This document shows positions 51,101 to 58,600 of a stretch of DNA of 62,000 nt, one piece after another. The notes under the pieces were generated by a model. It did not search any database. It was given only the letters and a program-made list of their open reading frames with translations, and had not been told where the DNA came from. The position numbers were made by a program, and so were the translations under genes. Positions within the stretch are counted from its first letter, which is position 1, and every line of letters begins with the position of its first letter. Origin of the DNA: Tubiluchus corallicola (lineage: Eukaryota; Priapulida; Priapulimorpha; Priapulimorphida; Tubiluchidae); the NCBI GenBank assembly GCA_030141605.1, contig JAQGDQ010000305.1, forward strand, positions 1 to 62,000, read 5' to 3'.

Positions 51101-51770
51101 ATAACCTGAGTGAAAAAAGACATACAAATAGCAAAATGTGTAGTGAAATGTGTGACAGTCCAATTCGCGTGACAGGTCAAGTGATGATGCCTGATAAATC
51201 AAGAACAGTGTAGAGATATTCATTTGCGAAGTAACTCTGTAAAGAGGTTTGTTTTGCTGTGATGCGTTGTTCTTCATGTGACACAAAACTAAGCATATGC
51301 TCATCACAATGTGTATTTTAAATTTCACAAAAAACGAATCTCTTGGCAAAGGTAAACATTTGGTGTTCTAAATGACATGTTCTAGGCAGTTGGGCATTAA
51401 AGTTTGTTGCCAAAGTTTGTATCTTTTACAAGTACATACATGCGTGTGTGCATGCAGCTAGTAACTAATGGTTTGTATTCCGGACTACATATACTTACTT
51501 AAACAATTGGACGCGTATCCACCCTTATGTCACGCAAAAATGTTAGGTACTGTAATTTCGTTTTTATTTATATTGTTTTAGCATTACATTCCAAACTTTG
51601 ACATGGAAAACATATCGATGATAGAATTGCCTTACATGGACGACCATCAACTGGAAAAAATTGGGATTCCTTTGGGACCTAGAATGCGCATTTTGCAGGA
51701 AGCTCAACTTTCTTTGCAACAGGATAATGACATGGGTCCCACGCTTTCCAGTAATGTTTACTTCATTTAG
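18172..51770 (+). CDS. CH- and SAM-domain scaffold protein (whole locus, 17 exons)
   Basis: Coding exons: 18172-18366, 20737-20851, 21303-21428, 22394-22458, 22989-23661, 25048-25146, 30809-30907, 34542-34673, 36842-36984, 44683-44815, 45416-46254, 46951-47096, 47589-47767, 47965-48095, 49732-49986, 50912-50969, 51582-51770. All junctions are GT-AG and agree in phase except exon 5 to 6. The predicted protein is close to 1190 aa: an N-terminal CH domain of neuron-navigator type (actin/cytoskeleton binding in that family), about 700 aa of low-complexity P/S/N/Q-rich sequence with SH3-ligand-like PPKPPR and PPLPPL motifs, a KKRKKKR patch, an acidic patch, a coiled coil and a C-terminal SAM domain. 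Navigators instead end in an AAA+ ATPase. I do not know a named family with this order. A cytoskeletal or signalling scaffold role is inference from the domains. The first exon's frame is the weakest part. Confidence 0.75.
18901..18963. repeat. (CAG)n microsatellite
   Basis: AGCAGTAGCAGCAGTGACAG leads into a perfect run of about ten CAG units. It is intronic, not translated in the gene frame. Confidence 0.9.
19779..19845 (+). repeat. Degenerate tRNA-like (SINE) remnant
   Basis: GGACTAGGTGGTCCGATTG resembles an A-box region, and GTTTAAATTCC about 40 bp later resembles a B box. Pairing is too poor for a tRNA gene. Confidence 0.25.
20737..20851 (+). CDS. CH/SAM gene, exon 2: first half of CH domain
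   Basis: The exon reads AQITWVNSLLEKSKRK, then the helix CISDLCKMMADGSFLPKILE. It aligns with the neuron-navigator CH start (x-Y-T-D-W-A-N-H-Y-L, then D-L-x-x-D-V-x-D-G-V-L-L). The key W and the D-G-x-x-L of CH domains are kept. Acceptor is GTCTTAG, ending 20736; an alternative AG at 20742 is also in phase. It ends in phase 1 at a GTAAGT donor. Confidence 0.8.
21303..21428 (+). CDS. CH/SAM gene, exon 3: middle of CH domain
   Basis: Phase 1 to phase 1. After a linker (TCDKMPEIKEKPGQREE) it reads KLHNLHSCLIFLKKKGVDL, matching the navigator block N-x-x-x-C-L-x-F-L-x-x-x-G-(I/V)-x-(I/L). It ends DVTAE, where navigators have L-S-A-E-E. Confidence 0.85.
21429..22393 (+). other. Intron 3, low-complexity rich
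   Basis: Eroded CAC/CCA-rich minisatellite text (about 21520-21700 and 21780-21850) is followed by a hexanucleotide array (22056-22331). All long frames here are artefacts. Confidence 0.8.
22056..22331. repeat. (TTACTA)n to (TTACTG)n hexanucleotide array
   Basis: About eight TTACTA units switch cleanly to more than 30 TTACTG units. An ACGTGGCG interruption at about 22302-22309 follows, and then the array returns to TTACTA. It yields Thr-Ile, Thr-Val, poly-Leu and similar pseudo-frames on both strands. Confidence 0.95.
22394..22458 (+). CDS. CH/SAM gene, exon 4: end of CH domain
   Basis: It reads NIANGEMTPILTLLHNIRLV and then YD, matching the last CH helix of navigators (E-I-R-N-G-N-L-K-A-I-L-G-L-F-x-x-L). 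Phase 1 to 0, with donor GAT|GTAAGT. Confidence 0.85.
22989..23661 (+). CDS. CH/SAM gene, exon 5: proline/serine-rich linker
   Basis: The acceptor TTTTTTAG is followed in phase by PEYAAVQYSNLLRGIMPPPP, continuing from the CH domain. The rest is low-complexity and presumably disordered, rich in P, S, T, Q and K, with a short repeated unit QLKSPCTSAQVKSPYTSSQ. A strong donor (GCAG|GTAAAC) ends the exon in phase 1 at 23661. Without splicing the frame continues 23 codons (GKQEYDTFHNMFATTETLG...) to a TGA at 23730-23732. Either a short CH-only isoform ends here or the donor is used. The next recognised exon needs phase 0. Confidence 0.75.
24048..24500 (-). mobile_element. Dispersed SINE-like repeat, copy 2, with (AAT)n tail
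   Basis: Read on the minus strand, a body from about 24500 down to 24170 ends ...GCAATCATTTCTGCACA and runs into an (AAT)n tail of about 120 bp (24048-24170 as ATT on the plus strand). It is the inverted partner of the copy at 17590-18020 and about 97-98% identical over the part compared. It sits in intron 5 of the CH/SAM gene. Confidence 0.75.
24583..24628. repeat. Small perfect hairpin
   Basis: AAAAAATTAAGAAC and GTTCTTAATTTTTT pair around an 11-nt loop in intron 5. It is AT-rich, and no function is claimed. Confidence 0.6.
25048..25146 (+). CDS. CH/SAM gene, exon 6
   Basis: Thirty-three codons, phase 0 to 0, between a long pyrimidine tract with acceptor CGTTTAG and donor GAG|GTACAA. It reads SQSDIRKCGSDDHVSSGGKL and then EKRLSKSEGYIPE. 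The charged serine-rich sequence is not part of a known domain. It joins exon 7 in phase but not the donor of exon 5. Confidence 0.6.
25147..30808 (+). other. Intron 6 of the CH/SAM gene (5.7 kb)
   Basis: There are loose GAT/GGT-rich patches (about 25830-26035 and 29065-29120) and short TA runs near 30440. No exon, RNA gene or element with clear ends was recognised. Confidence 0.4.
30809..30907 (+). CDS. CH/SAM gene, exon 7
   Basis: Thirty-three codons, phase 0 to 0, between TCTTACAG and CAG|GTAGAG. It reads MPSAEKMPESPSIEDRLKSL, then FAQQEHNSHSEKQ. Because it opens with ATG it could also start a shorter isoform. Confidence 0.65.
32157..32220 (+). repeat. tRNA-like SINE head remnant
   Basis: TAGCTAAGTGGCCAGGGTG (A-box-like), then CTTGACTACAAAGTTAAGA and GAGCTTGACTT (B-box-like) keep tRNA spacing but have lost base pairing. 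Confidence 0.35.
33549..33578. repeat. Small perfect hairpin
   Basis: TTAATTAACAT and ATGTTAATTAA pair across an 8-nt loop in intron 7. Confidence 0.55.
34542..34673 (+). CDS. CH/SAM gene, exon 8
   Basis: Forty-four codons, phase 0 to 0, between TTGTTTTAG and AAA|GTGAGT. It contains MGPPKPPRSPS, a good SH3-ligand-like motif, within otherwise polar sequence (VQEKPKAKTTMS..., NHTSNTAEDLADS). An alternative acceptor 6 bp downstream would drop VQ. Confidence 0.7.
36842..36984 (+). CDS. CH/SAM gene, exon 9
   Basis: Phase 0 to 2, between GTTTTCAG and GA|GTAAGT. It reads PSQHAQKAQGPRGERLMNGP and later NDNYLYDLDICTCGLAQNHE. The C-T-C-G-L-x-Q-N-H stretch is cysteine-containing but too short to call a metal site. 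Confidence 0.7.
36985..44682 (+). other. Intron 9 of the CH/SAM gene (7.7 kb)
   Basis: Contains a G12 run at 37861-37872, CAA/CAG-rich text at about 41390-41460 and a CT-rich tract at about 43440-43545. A possible alternative first exon lies at 44268-44311. A short frame at 41244-41351 (MVCISSDEQVSTLRALY...) looks coding-like but lacks a good donor. Confidence 0.4.
44268..44311 (+). CDS. Candidate alternative first exon of the CH/SAM gene
   Basis: ATG at 44268 opens MSRRRWIQCEDGWR and reaches CG|GTATGA in phase 2. That is the phase required by exon 10 at 44683, so splicing would give ...GWR-R-VTEKSQKAGK. A TTTATA-like box lies about 105 bp upstream. If used, it yields a CH-less isoform with the coiled coil and SAM domain. 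The donor is only moderate. Confidence 0.25.
44683..44815 (+). CDS. CH/SAM gene, exon 10
   Basis: Phase 2 to 0, between TGTTTCTTGCAG and CAA|GTAAGT. It reads VTEKSQKAGKMNEITSTDLR, then HACNRMFISSPSNRNNQ and further polar residues. No domain recognised. Confidence 0.7.
45416..46254 (+). CDS. CH/SAM gene, exon 11 (large disordered exon)
   Basis: This 839-nt exon is the longest, phase 0 to 2, after TTTTTTCAG and before CCAG|GTATGG. About 280 residues rich in S, N, P, H and Q, evidently disordered. It starts AVNPAFLPDEEHSKGGQNLS. It contains the proline motifs EPPKVSPKPN, PKPQQPSPRS and TPPLPPLS, and IPTPLALIMKSHGKG, the most hydrophobic segment. The acidic, serine-rich end DSETEGSS and SSYLSEVESGRP could be phosphorylated. 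No catalytic domain. Confidence 0.85.
46951..47096 (+). CDS. CH/SAM gene, exon 12 (lysine-rich)
   Basis: Phase 2 to 1. It reads RLTPDLLDAMPRKDKSKKVK and later GEKLKKRKKKRSHN. The KKRKKKR cluster could be a nuclear-localisation or acidic-surface (microtubule or lipid) binding patch; the sequence does not decide. Confidence 0.8.
47589..47767 (+). CDS. CH/SAM gene, exon 13 (acidic patch and helix)
   Basis: Phase 1 to 0. An acidic serine-rich segment (YTSDEEEESSDSNYTSGVES) leads into a predicted helix NGLRKQIEGMELMYWELLK, with donor AAA|GTAATT. Acidic residues follow directly on the basic patch of exon 12. Confidence 0.8.
47965..48095 (+). CDS. CH/SAM gene, exon 14
   Basis: Phase 0 to 2. It continues the helix as TLGVKNEVMEKIQNNVRNTQ, then a basic GKKGKKSALVLQHQRTKDVR. 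It is followed by the intron that carries the 1.0-kb hAT-type element. Confidence 0.85.
48113..49122. mobile_element. hAT-type non-autonomous DNA transposon (1010 bp)
   Basis: The TIRs CAGGGGTGTGCAAA and its complement, inside TTTGCACACCCCTG, bound the element. A perfect 8-bp target-site duplication CTTTACGA lies at 48105-48112 and 49123-49130. Subterminal GGCCGGGCC and GCGGGCCGCA text is typical of this hAT group. There is no transposase frame. It starts only 18 bp after exon 14. A nested long hairpin lies at 48614-48742. Confidence 0.9.
48614..48742. repeat. Long hairpin inside the hAT-type element
   Basis: Two arms of about 58 bp (GTCTGCCCAGTCGTCTTCTT... and its complement near 48742) pair with about 85% identity, around a short AT-rich loop. 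The left side is preceded by a second CAGGGGTGACCACAC-like terminus at about 48572, suggesting a nested related element. Confidence 0.7.
49732..49986 (+). CDS. CH/SAM gene, exon 15 (coiled coil)
   Basis: Phase 2 to 2. A heptad-like helix runs from AVNRRFSRLESHVVTLARSV through HLSSEMRSQNLIVEDMETMK to KEVRELTKYV and should form a coiled coil for oligomerisation. It is followed by PRGHRAGRRHDMENFRLILP and GLTNPHRVEKLAK, a segment just before the SAM domain. Acceptor is TTTTTGTATAG. Confidence 0.85.
50912..50969 (+). CDS. CH/SAM gene, exon 16: SAM domain helix 1
   Basis: Phase 2 to 0. It reads KFFGEKPPLLHMFLKKLGYE, which together with the next exon's HYIPNF gives the SAM signature L-x-x-(F/W)-L-x-x-L-G-x-x-x-Y-x-x-x-F. 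Very short exon, held by strict phase agreement with both neighbours. Confidence 0.85.
51582..51770 (+). CDS. CH/SAM gene, exon 17: SAM domain and stop
   Basis: Phase 0 after TGTTTTAG. It reads HYIPNFDMENISMIELPYMD, then DHQLEKIGIPLGPRMRILQE. The L-x-x-I-G-(I)-x-x-x-G-x-R-x-x-I-L block is the C-terminal SAM helix signature. SAM domains mostly mediate homo- or hetero-oligomerisation. The protein ends 19 residues later in TLSSNVYFI before the TAG at 51768-51770. Confidence 0.9.
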   Translation, partial: HYIPNFDMENISMIELPYMDDHQLEKIGIPLGPRMRILQEAQLSLQQDNDMGPTLSSNVYFI

Positions 51771-52331
51771 CACAGATGGCAGCACGGACTATAGTAAAGA
51801 TATGTTGTCAGCTTGCTAGTACTAGTTAGACGAATTTTATTATTTTGTTTGTGTGAATGCTTTTACATTGCATTTATAAATGGATCAGTTGTTTACTAGT
51901 AAGCAGTATATCAAAGACATACAAATTACAGTGTATTTATGTTAACTGTAAATCTTAATTTCACGTTATACCACGCATGTTTGTGTGCAAACTTCACAAA
52001 AATTCTTGTAAAAGTCTTTTGTGACTACATAATGCATCTGGAAAATGTTATGTTGTAATATCAAAAATAATAATAATAATGATAATGAGCACAGCTTGTA
52101 TAAAGCGATACTACATTTTTTAATATTACTTTTAAATATAAGTATGTAATCTATGTATATACACTGTATAACTATATCAATACTCAGTTTCTTCTCCCAG
52201 TCTGTTTCAAATTTAGACCCAATTTGCCTTTTTTGTATAAAATGACCTGCTAATAAGTGTGAATTTTTTATATATGGTGCTTATTCTTATTGGATTTACC
52301 TACTATTGATTGTTTTCTATAATAACTGTAT

Positions 52332-52337
52332 AATAAA
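52332..52337 (+). terminator. Candidate polyadenylation signal of the CH/SAM gene
   Basis: AATAAA lies about 560 bp after the stop and is followed by a GT-rich stretch (about 52350-52385), as expected for a cleavage site. Confidence 0.4.
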
Positions 52338-52488
52338 TTTATATTAATGTCAATGTGTTGATTGACTACTGTGTGCGAGAATGCGTGTGTGATAGTCTCA
52401 TACATGCATAGAGGTTGTTCCATGTTCCAGGATTCAGTTTTTATATGGTGAGAAAAAATGAGTTTACAAAAAGTTTTAAAAAGTTCAA

Positions 52489-52659
52489 GAGTTTAGGAAA
52501 AGTAAATTCTAGGAAAAGATCAGCAATACAATACTAAATGTTCTGTATACATGTAAAGTTTGTCTACCTGTACAAATTTATCAAACGTTTATAGAGTTTA
52601 AAAAAGTAAACTCTAGAAAAAGATCAGTTAAACAATATTAAACGGTCTGTCTACATGTA
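52489..52659. repeat. Diverged direct duplication of ~67 bp
   Basis: The unit GAGTTTAGGAAAAGTAAATT...CTGTATACATGTA (52489-52555) recurs at 52594-52659 as GAGTTTAAAAAAGTAAACTC...CTGTCTACATGTA. It is in the 3' flank of the CH/SAM gene. Confidence 0.6.
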
Positions 52660-54528
52660 CTTCTCAGATGTTTTGAAATAAATATTACAATTTCAAATAC
52701 ATTCAGATGGCTTCCCTTATGACAATAAGATATAGAGCAATAATGGCTTCAGCTTAACAAGTTGCAGCTGCTACTACTATCAGTTACAGTAGTTGTTGCT
52801 TTAAATACCCCCCTAAATGACATTATTTTTTACCAGTTTTAGTTGACAAAATGCTTATGGATGTAATGACATTAATTTTTGTCTCTCTTCTGTTGCTGAC
52901 AAAGAACACACCATCCTCCTGACTAAGCAGTTTAAATCAGGGCAAATAAGAGCAAAGTGGGGGTGATTTTTCACTGATACAGTGATACATTTACTAGAGT
53001 GCTGCACAATGCTTATATCTCACTTGGTGGATGTGGAAGATCTTGACACAGAGATAAGGGAAAAAGATCCCAACATAAGTCAATGAGAAGACAGCTACAC
53101 AAAGATGGTGACTCTTTATAGTGACACCAGAAAAACTTTCACATTGTTGATATAATTGATATCTTTGCACCATTTTATGACAGTGACAGATCATAAAAGC
53201 TATAAAAACATTTACAGAGGGAGTTTTGGTAATACGAAATACTAAATGGAATCACTAGATCGATCTTAAATTCGCAACATTGGAATCATTAGATATCTTT
53301 TGAAATTGTAACACCAGATCGCAGCTAGTGTTTTTTTTGCTTGCAATTAAGTAATTAGTACTGTTTAACTTTTCATCAAGTAAGTAAAAAATGTACATAT
53401 ACGCATGCAAGCAGTGCAATGTAGGTGCCATAAAATGTTTGCTGAGTCATAATAAATCTGACTGAGAAACAATGAATTTCAAAAGATCAGAAAAATCACA
53501 CGAAACACAAAACGTGTCCGGCGCAACCCACTCAAATGGGCATAGCACTGCATACAAGACTTACTATATTAGGCGCCAATTAGTACTCACTTTGACATGA
53601 AAGTACTGAAAGGTACAAAAAAGCTTTATTCCTTACTGCTTGTTCACCTGTCATTGATTTTTCCTTTTACTGAGGTTAGTCATGTGCATGTTGTTGATCA
53701 CAGCTCAAGTCCTGTTTAGTAAATGTTAAACTGTATACTTATAGATTTAAACGTTTTTCAATCAGCTTAACATGTACGTTTTACCACTTGCAAATGCTGT
53801 ATATTAAATGTGTTTATGGGAAATTTTTACCTCTTTCAGTTTTCAATATTTTTTATTCAATATTTCAGGTTTTGCTGAATTATTGAATAAAGTAAACTGA
53901 ACTATGCTAAGCTAAGCTGAACTGAACTGAGCTAAGCTAAACTAAGCTAAGTGAAGCAAAGCTAAGCTAAGCTAAGCTAAACTAAATTAACGCCAAGCTT
54001 AATTTACCACCTCAGTGGTGTAGCATTATTACTATAGAAGTATGAGTCCAAGCTGCACTTGACATGACTGCTTCTATGTCTATTATAGTGCACAAAGGTG
54101 AAGTGTAGATGACATAAAACTAGTAAAAGCTCTTTAGTCACACACAGAGTGAAGTATGTGAAGCAAAAATATTGAGTCAATTATGCGGAGTTATTTGAGT
54201 CAGTTCTAGGCAGTTTTTATATACATTTGAATAGAAGTGGCCCGTACCAGACATTTTGAGTCAATTCCAAAAGGCGACTGATTCTATTAACTGTGAGTCT
54301 AATAAGCAGTACTTACTGCATAAATCCAAGAAACAATAGTGTGTACAGGTGCAGAACAAATTAGAGTTTCATATCAGTTATGGTTATATTTAGACCTGGT
54401 TTAAGGTTTATGTAACACCAGGCTTACTCAACAATAACTAAACAAATAATGTACATGACTACAGGTTAACACTGCACTTTTTGCGGACTTGCCTATTTTT
54501 GACAGGGATAAATAAACATCAACAACTG
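52660..54528. other. Convergent intergenic region
   Basis: This lies between the CH/SAM gene and POP7, which point at each other. No gene was seen. It contains the AGCTA pentamer array at 53891-53990. Confidence 0.45.
53891..53990. repeat. (AGCTA)n pentanucleotide array
   Basis: About 100 bp of GCTAA, GCTGA and ACTGA units. A related but shorter degenerate stretch (AAGCTAAGCAAAGCGAAACT) lies at about 59233. Confidence 0.85.
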
Positions 54529-54996
54529 TCACACATCGACAGGTGTATGCGGTCTAAAAACTTTTATATGAACAGCCGAGGTAGCTCTAGTCTGTGTCTG
54601 TGGTTCCAATTCATCACTAAGCGGCTCAAGATCATCAATAATATCAACAGTGGAGGTGTGTACAGCAACATCTACTGATCCAAGACCATTAGCTTTCAAA
54701 TGAAGAGCCAGGTTTATTGCTCTGTTAGTTGCTGCTCCAAGGCCATGTATGTACACTTCGTTAAACTCGGTGTCTAATAACTTTTGACACCTTTTCAACT
54801 GAGCTTTAAAGTCTGTTTTTCTGTTAACATAAACGTCATTTTTTCTCTTTGGTAATTTTTTGGGCAATCTCTTTTTCAGTAAGTACTCTTCCTTGTCTAT
54901 CACAAGTTGAGCACCTGAAGAGGCTTGTGCTTTCGAATCTTTGCCATCTTTGTCAAAAGACTGAGAAGACACCTCTTTACTGACCTTTTCAGCCAT
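54529..54996 (-). CDS. POP7: Ribonuclease P/MRP protein subunit p20
   Basis: A 155-aa protein in one coding exon. It matches the RNase P/MRP subunit Rpp20, an Alba-fold protein that pairs with Rpp25 to bind the P3 arm of RNase P and MRP RNA in the nucleolus (tRNA 5' processing and rRNA processing). After a nonconserved polar N-terminus (residues 1-31), recognisable blocks are KRLPKKLPKRKNDVYVN, TDFKAQLKRCQKLLD, the RNA-binding-fold core EVYIHGLGAATNRAINLAL, VHTSTVDIIDDLEP and SAVHIKVFRP near the C-terminus. Human Rpp20 is about 140 aa; the excess lies in the N-terminus. ATG at 54994-54996 follows acceptor TTCCTTATAG by 14 nt, so an intron lies in the 5' leader. No defect seen. Confidence 0.95.
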   Translation of the reverse strand: MAEKVSKEVSSQSFDKDGKDSKAQASSGAQLVIDKEEYLLKKRLPKKLPKRKNDVYVNRKTDFKAQLKRCQKLLDTEFNEVYIHGLGAATNRAINLALHLKANGLGSVDVAVHTSTVDIIDDLEPLSDELEPQTQTRATSAVHIKVFRPHTPVDV

Positions 54997-55010
54997 GGTG
55001 TTCTGTGACT

Positions 55011-55359
55011 CTATAAGGAAATTTAAAAAGATGTAGAGTCTAAAATTTTTATATAAACTATATTAGATCAATAACTTAATTAGTGACAGACAAGTGGTCT
55101 CAATGTGCACCCAGCGCAATGCACACTTAAATAACATCGAGCTTCCGGCTGGTATTTTAGCGACTCCTGATATTCACCATGTTGAGGTAGAATGTATACA
55201 CATATGAATGTAACTAAGACACCTTTGCCAAAGTAGTGTCTTATTTTGACAACTTGTCCTCAATAATTAGTTAGATTTCAGTTCAATGACAACTATCTAT
55301 ATGCTAAATATATAAATGCAAAATATACTTGCGTGCTTATTTTGAATATCTTAAATTAC
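55011..55359 (-). other. Probable leader intron of POP7
   Basis: On the minus strand, donor AAG|GTAATTTAAG (55359) and acceptor TTTCCTTATAG (55011) bound 349 bp of AT-rich DNA. The acceptor is convincing; the donor pairing is inferred. Confidence 0.4.
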
Positions 55360-55361
55360 CT

Positions 55362-55604
55362 TTATACCAACAACATCTCACTGCCCACTGGTGCGTAGTT
55401 CAGACAAACCATGTATGTCGGACATGTAATGTAAAACACCATTTCACTCTGTCGTAGTGAATTCATTCTCACTTTGTAACTAGTAAGGCCGACAAAAAAT
55501 ATACTTTTGTGTCCATCTAATCGCTCGGTAATATTTTTTATCGGACACCCAGCTGGGAATTTTATATTTTTTTGTACATTCTCATACTTACTTGACACAG
55601 TCAT
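55362..55604 (-). CDS. Hypothetical 80-aa open frame in the POP7 leader exon
   Basis: The frame starts MTVSSKYENVQKNIKFPAGC, includes SIFFVGLTSYKVRMNSLRQS and ends YAPVGSEMLLV. I do not recognise it. Its composition is more protein-like than neighbouring random frames. The TAA ends 2 nt before a donor-like AG|GTAATT. Splicing to the POP7 acceptor would put the POP7 ATG 16 nt after the TAA, in another frame. It could be an upstream ORF, the first cistron of a dicistronic mRNA, or chance. Confidence 0.3.
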   Translation of the reverse strand: MTVSSKYENVQKNIKFPAGCPIKNITERLDGHKSIFFVGLTSYKVRMNSLRQSEMVFYITCPTYMVCLNYAPVGSEMLLV

Positions 55605-58600
55605 ATAAAAGCATTTTTTTAATTTAAAACGTAAGACGCAATAATTATTATAACATCGTTCTTTCGGGGAATGCAGGATGCGGCTGTTTTCAAACGGCTA
55701 ACTCTAGGAAAGGGTTGCTGTTTTGTATGATGTTCATTGTATTGGAGGCTAAAAAGTATCAAATTTTCTGCCAAATTGGTGTATTAATGGCCAAGTAGTG
55801 TTGCCGCTTATACCATAATTATCAGAACATACACGTTCATGATATAAAAGAAGAGACTATACAATAATCGATAATTATACGATAAATTAGTAATGCGAAA
55901 CAAAAAAACACAGCGTGAAAAAATGTGCATTGAAAAAATTTAAAACATTGCTGATACCAGTAAGAACAAACAAACTTTGTTTTCAACTGATTTTAAATAT
56001 TTCACGATTCAGCTTTAAACATTCCAAAAGCTTTAAAAATTTTTTCTTCCCTCCGTACTGACGTCTTTTGAGGTAAGACAGAAACAATTATTTTCTGGCC
56101 GGCCTAACTACCACTGAAATAGACAATGACAATGCTTGAAAGGGGCAATAAAAATACACAGAGTTAACAGAAATAAGTCTAGATGTTAATGAACTATATG
56201 TTAAAAAGTGTCCAATATAGTGAACTTGGATGGATATTCTATGAAATTTTATCAGGTCAAATTATATGTTGCCAAACTTGTCTAAAAATACAATTCTTAA
56301 TATAGATTTTTTACCACACCTTATGTTGGTGAGTCCTTTTTATTCTATTTTCCAGTGATGTCTGTAGTTAGATAATAAATTCAAATAATAGCAATAGCCA
56401 AATTTTGGAATGTAAATGAATTGAAAATTTGATTTCATCATATTGTCAAAGCCTGGAAATATCATTTACAGCTTACGTGATTAAATTTTCACATTTTTCT
56501 TGCACTAAAGTGAAAATATGGAAAGGAACATACAGTCGCTACCTGAAGATCGGCGTAGACTATACAAATCTGGTAACAAGATTAAAAAAACTTCATTTGT
56601 CTTTTACCTTACTGGTCTTCTCCCTCCTTCAAATTAATAGAAACACCTAACCTATCACCACATAGGTTATAGGTGTGGAAAGCTAAATTGTCGTAACTAT
56701 CTTCTACAATTGCCTAATGACTGAATATTTAACAGCTTCTGATTATCTAGCCATATTTGTTCAAAATAAGTTCCCAGTAATAACTTATTATTTAATTTAC
56801 TTTTATTTTTATACTTATCATTATTTTACATTACCTTCATTACTTTCAATTTATCACCATCATCATAATGCCCACTAATCTATTGTAGACACTAGGCTGG
56901 CTAAAATTAAAAAATCACCCTAAAGAAAGGTAACCACTACTAAGTACTATACCAGTGTCAGCATTCAGCACCACTTCTTGTTTTACATTTCATCATAATA
57001 TGCCCATTACGTCTATTGTAGACACTGGACAGGCAGAACCTTAAAATAAACGAAATCTGCCCTCAAGACTGGTGAACACATTAGTTATTCAGCAAAAATC
57101 TAGATACTGCTACATTTACATTACATTACACATGTGAGCCAAGCAATACGAGAAATCTTTCACGATTGCAGTCACTTTGCACTGTGTGCAGTTTTGGTGT
57201 GCCAGTCATGACTCATGGATACAAAAACACTCTAATCAACGAAGTCACAGCAAACAGCAGAGCGCTGCAACGCGTAATTATAAGAACCTTGTTCACTATT
57301 ACAAAAATATTCGCTTTACTTTTTATAAAGAAATAAAATAAAAACATTTATATAGGTATACCTGTAAAAAGTTCATGCACCATTATTTTATGGAAAATGC
57401 ACTTACAGATCTATAGACTTTAAAGCAAAACCTGACCCACTGTTAAACGGTAGGTCAAAACAACCTATTCTTTAAAATATTGAAAGGAAGCATACTATTT
57501 TTTTTCAAAAATGACTTACGTGGAAGAATTACTGCCACACAAACGCAATTGATCGTTTTCACCATTAGTTTTTCACTGTTCATGCATTTCGTCATTCCCT
57601 AGTTAGACGGACACTAGCGCCTGCATTTCGGAAAGGGTAGCAGAAAAAAATAGGTGTTGTACATCTCCGTTCAGATGTGTTGGTTTGCGACGAACTGCAC
57701 ACGTTCGACAACTCATGCGTTAGTATAGTGGTAATTTGAAACTTGAATTTTTATCTTAAAACTTGCCTAGTTTTATTACGACACACTGAATCTCTTACGA
57801 TAGCACTGTACTTCAATTTTTGCTTTCACAAACACGCGCAACACGCTCATGGAATGTCTTTGATTTTGAAAATTATGTTAGATTGTGATGTCATCACTAG
57901 CTGGGCTCCCCCGCCGTTAATTAAGATTTTAATATATTATTTAATTATCAGAAACGTTTTTGCAGTATCATTGGTGTTAAAATGCATGCTTTTTACCGTA
58001 CAGAAAATATGAAAAATCATCCTTACTTCCTTTAATGAATTCTTTATTTAAACGTCTGGGATTTTAAATTGTACCAAAATTTTTGTAGTTTAAATTTATT
58101 CAAATTGTCTTACAAACCATGTCGCAAATATTTGAAATTCCCTACCAGCTGAAGTTGTCAGCGCAACTAATCTTAGTCGTTTTATTTAGTTGCTAACGTC
58201 ATAAATTGAAATATAGCGTTTTTAATAAACTTAAAACATTTTATGAAATTTTAACTAAGAATCTCCGAACGAAAAATGCACCAGAGTTTGTCTTCCCATT
58301 CTACATGTTTTAGTTATATTATATGAAACATGTAAATACGTCTGTTTGGAATAAATAATAATAAATAAATAAATACATTATACATTACAGTAACAAACAT
58401 CATCGTTTAGCGTAAGTCTAAATATGCTAGGTATTATTATCTTAACTTCAGAAAAAAGGCCTTAAAGCCCTAAATTAAAGTCACTCCTCAGTTATTAACA
58501 ATTACTATTAACAGTTACTATTAAACTACAAAAAACATTATTGACTTGCACAAACACATACTTACCTGCTCTCTGTTCAGTACGTTGAGGCAGTGTTAAT

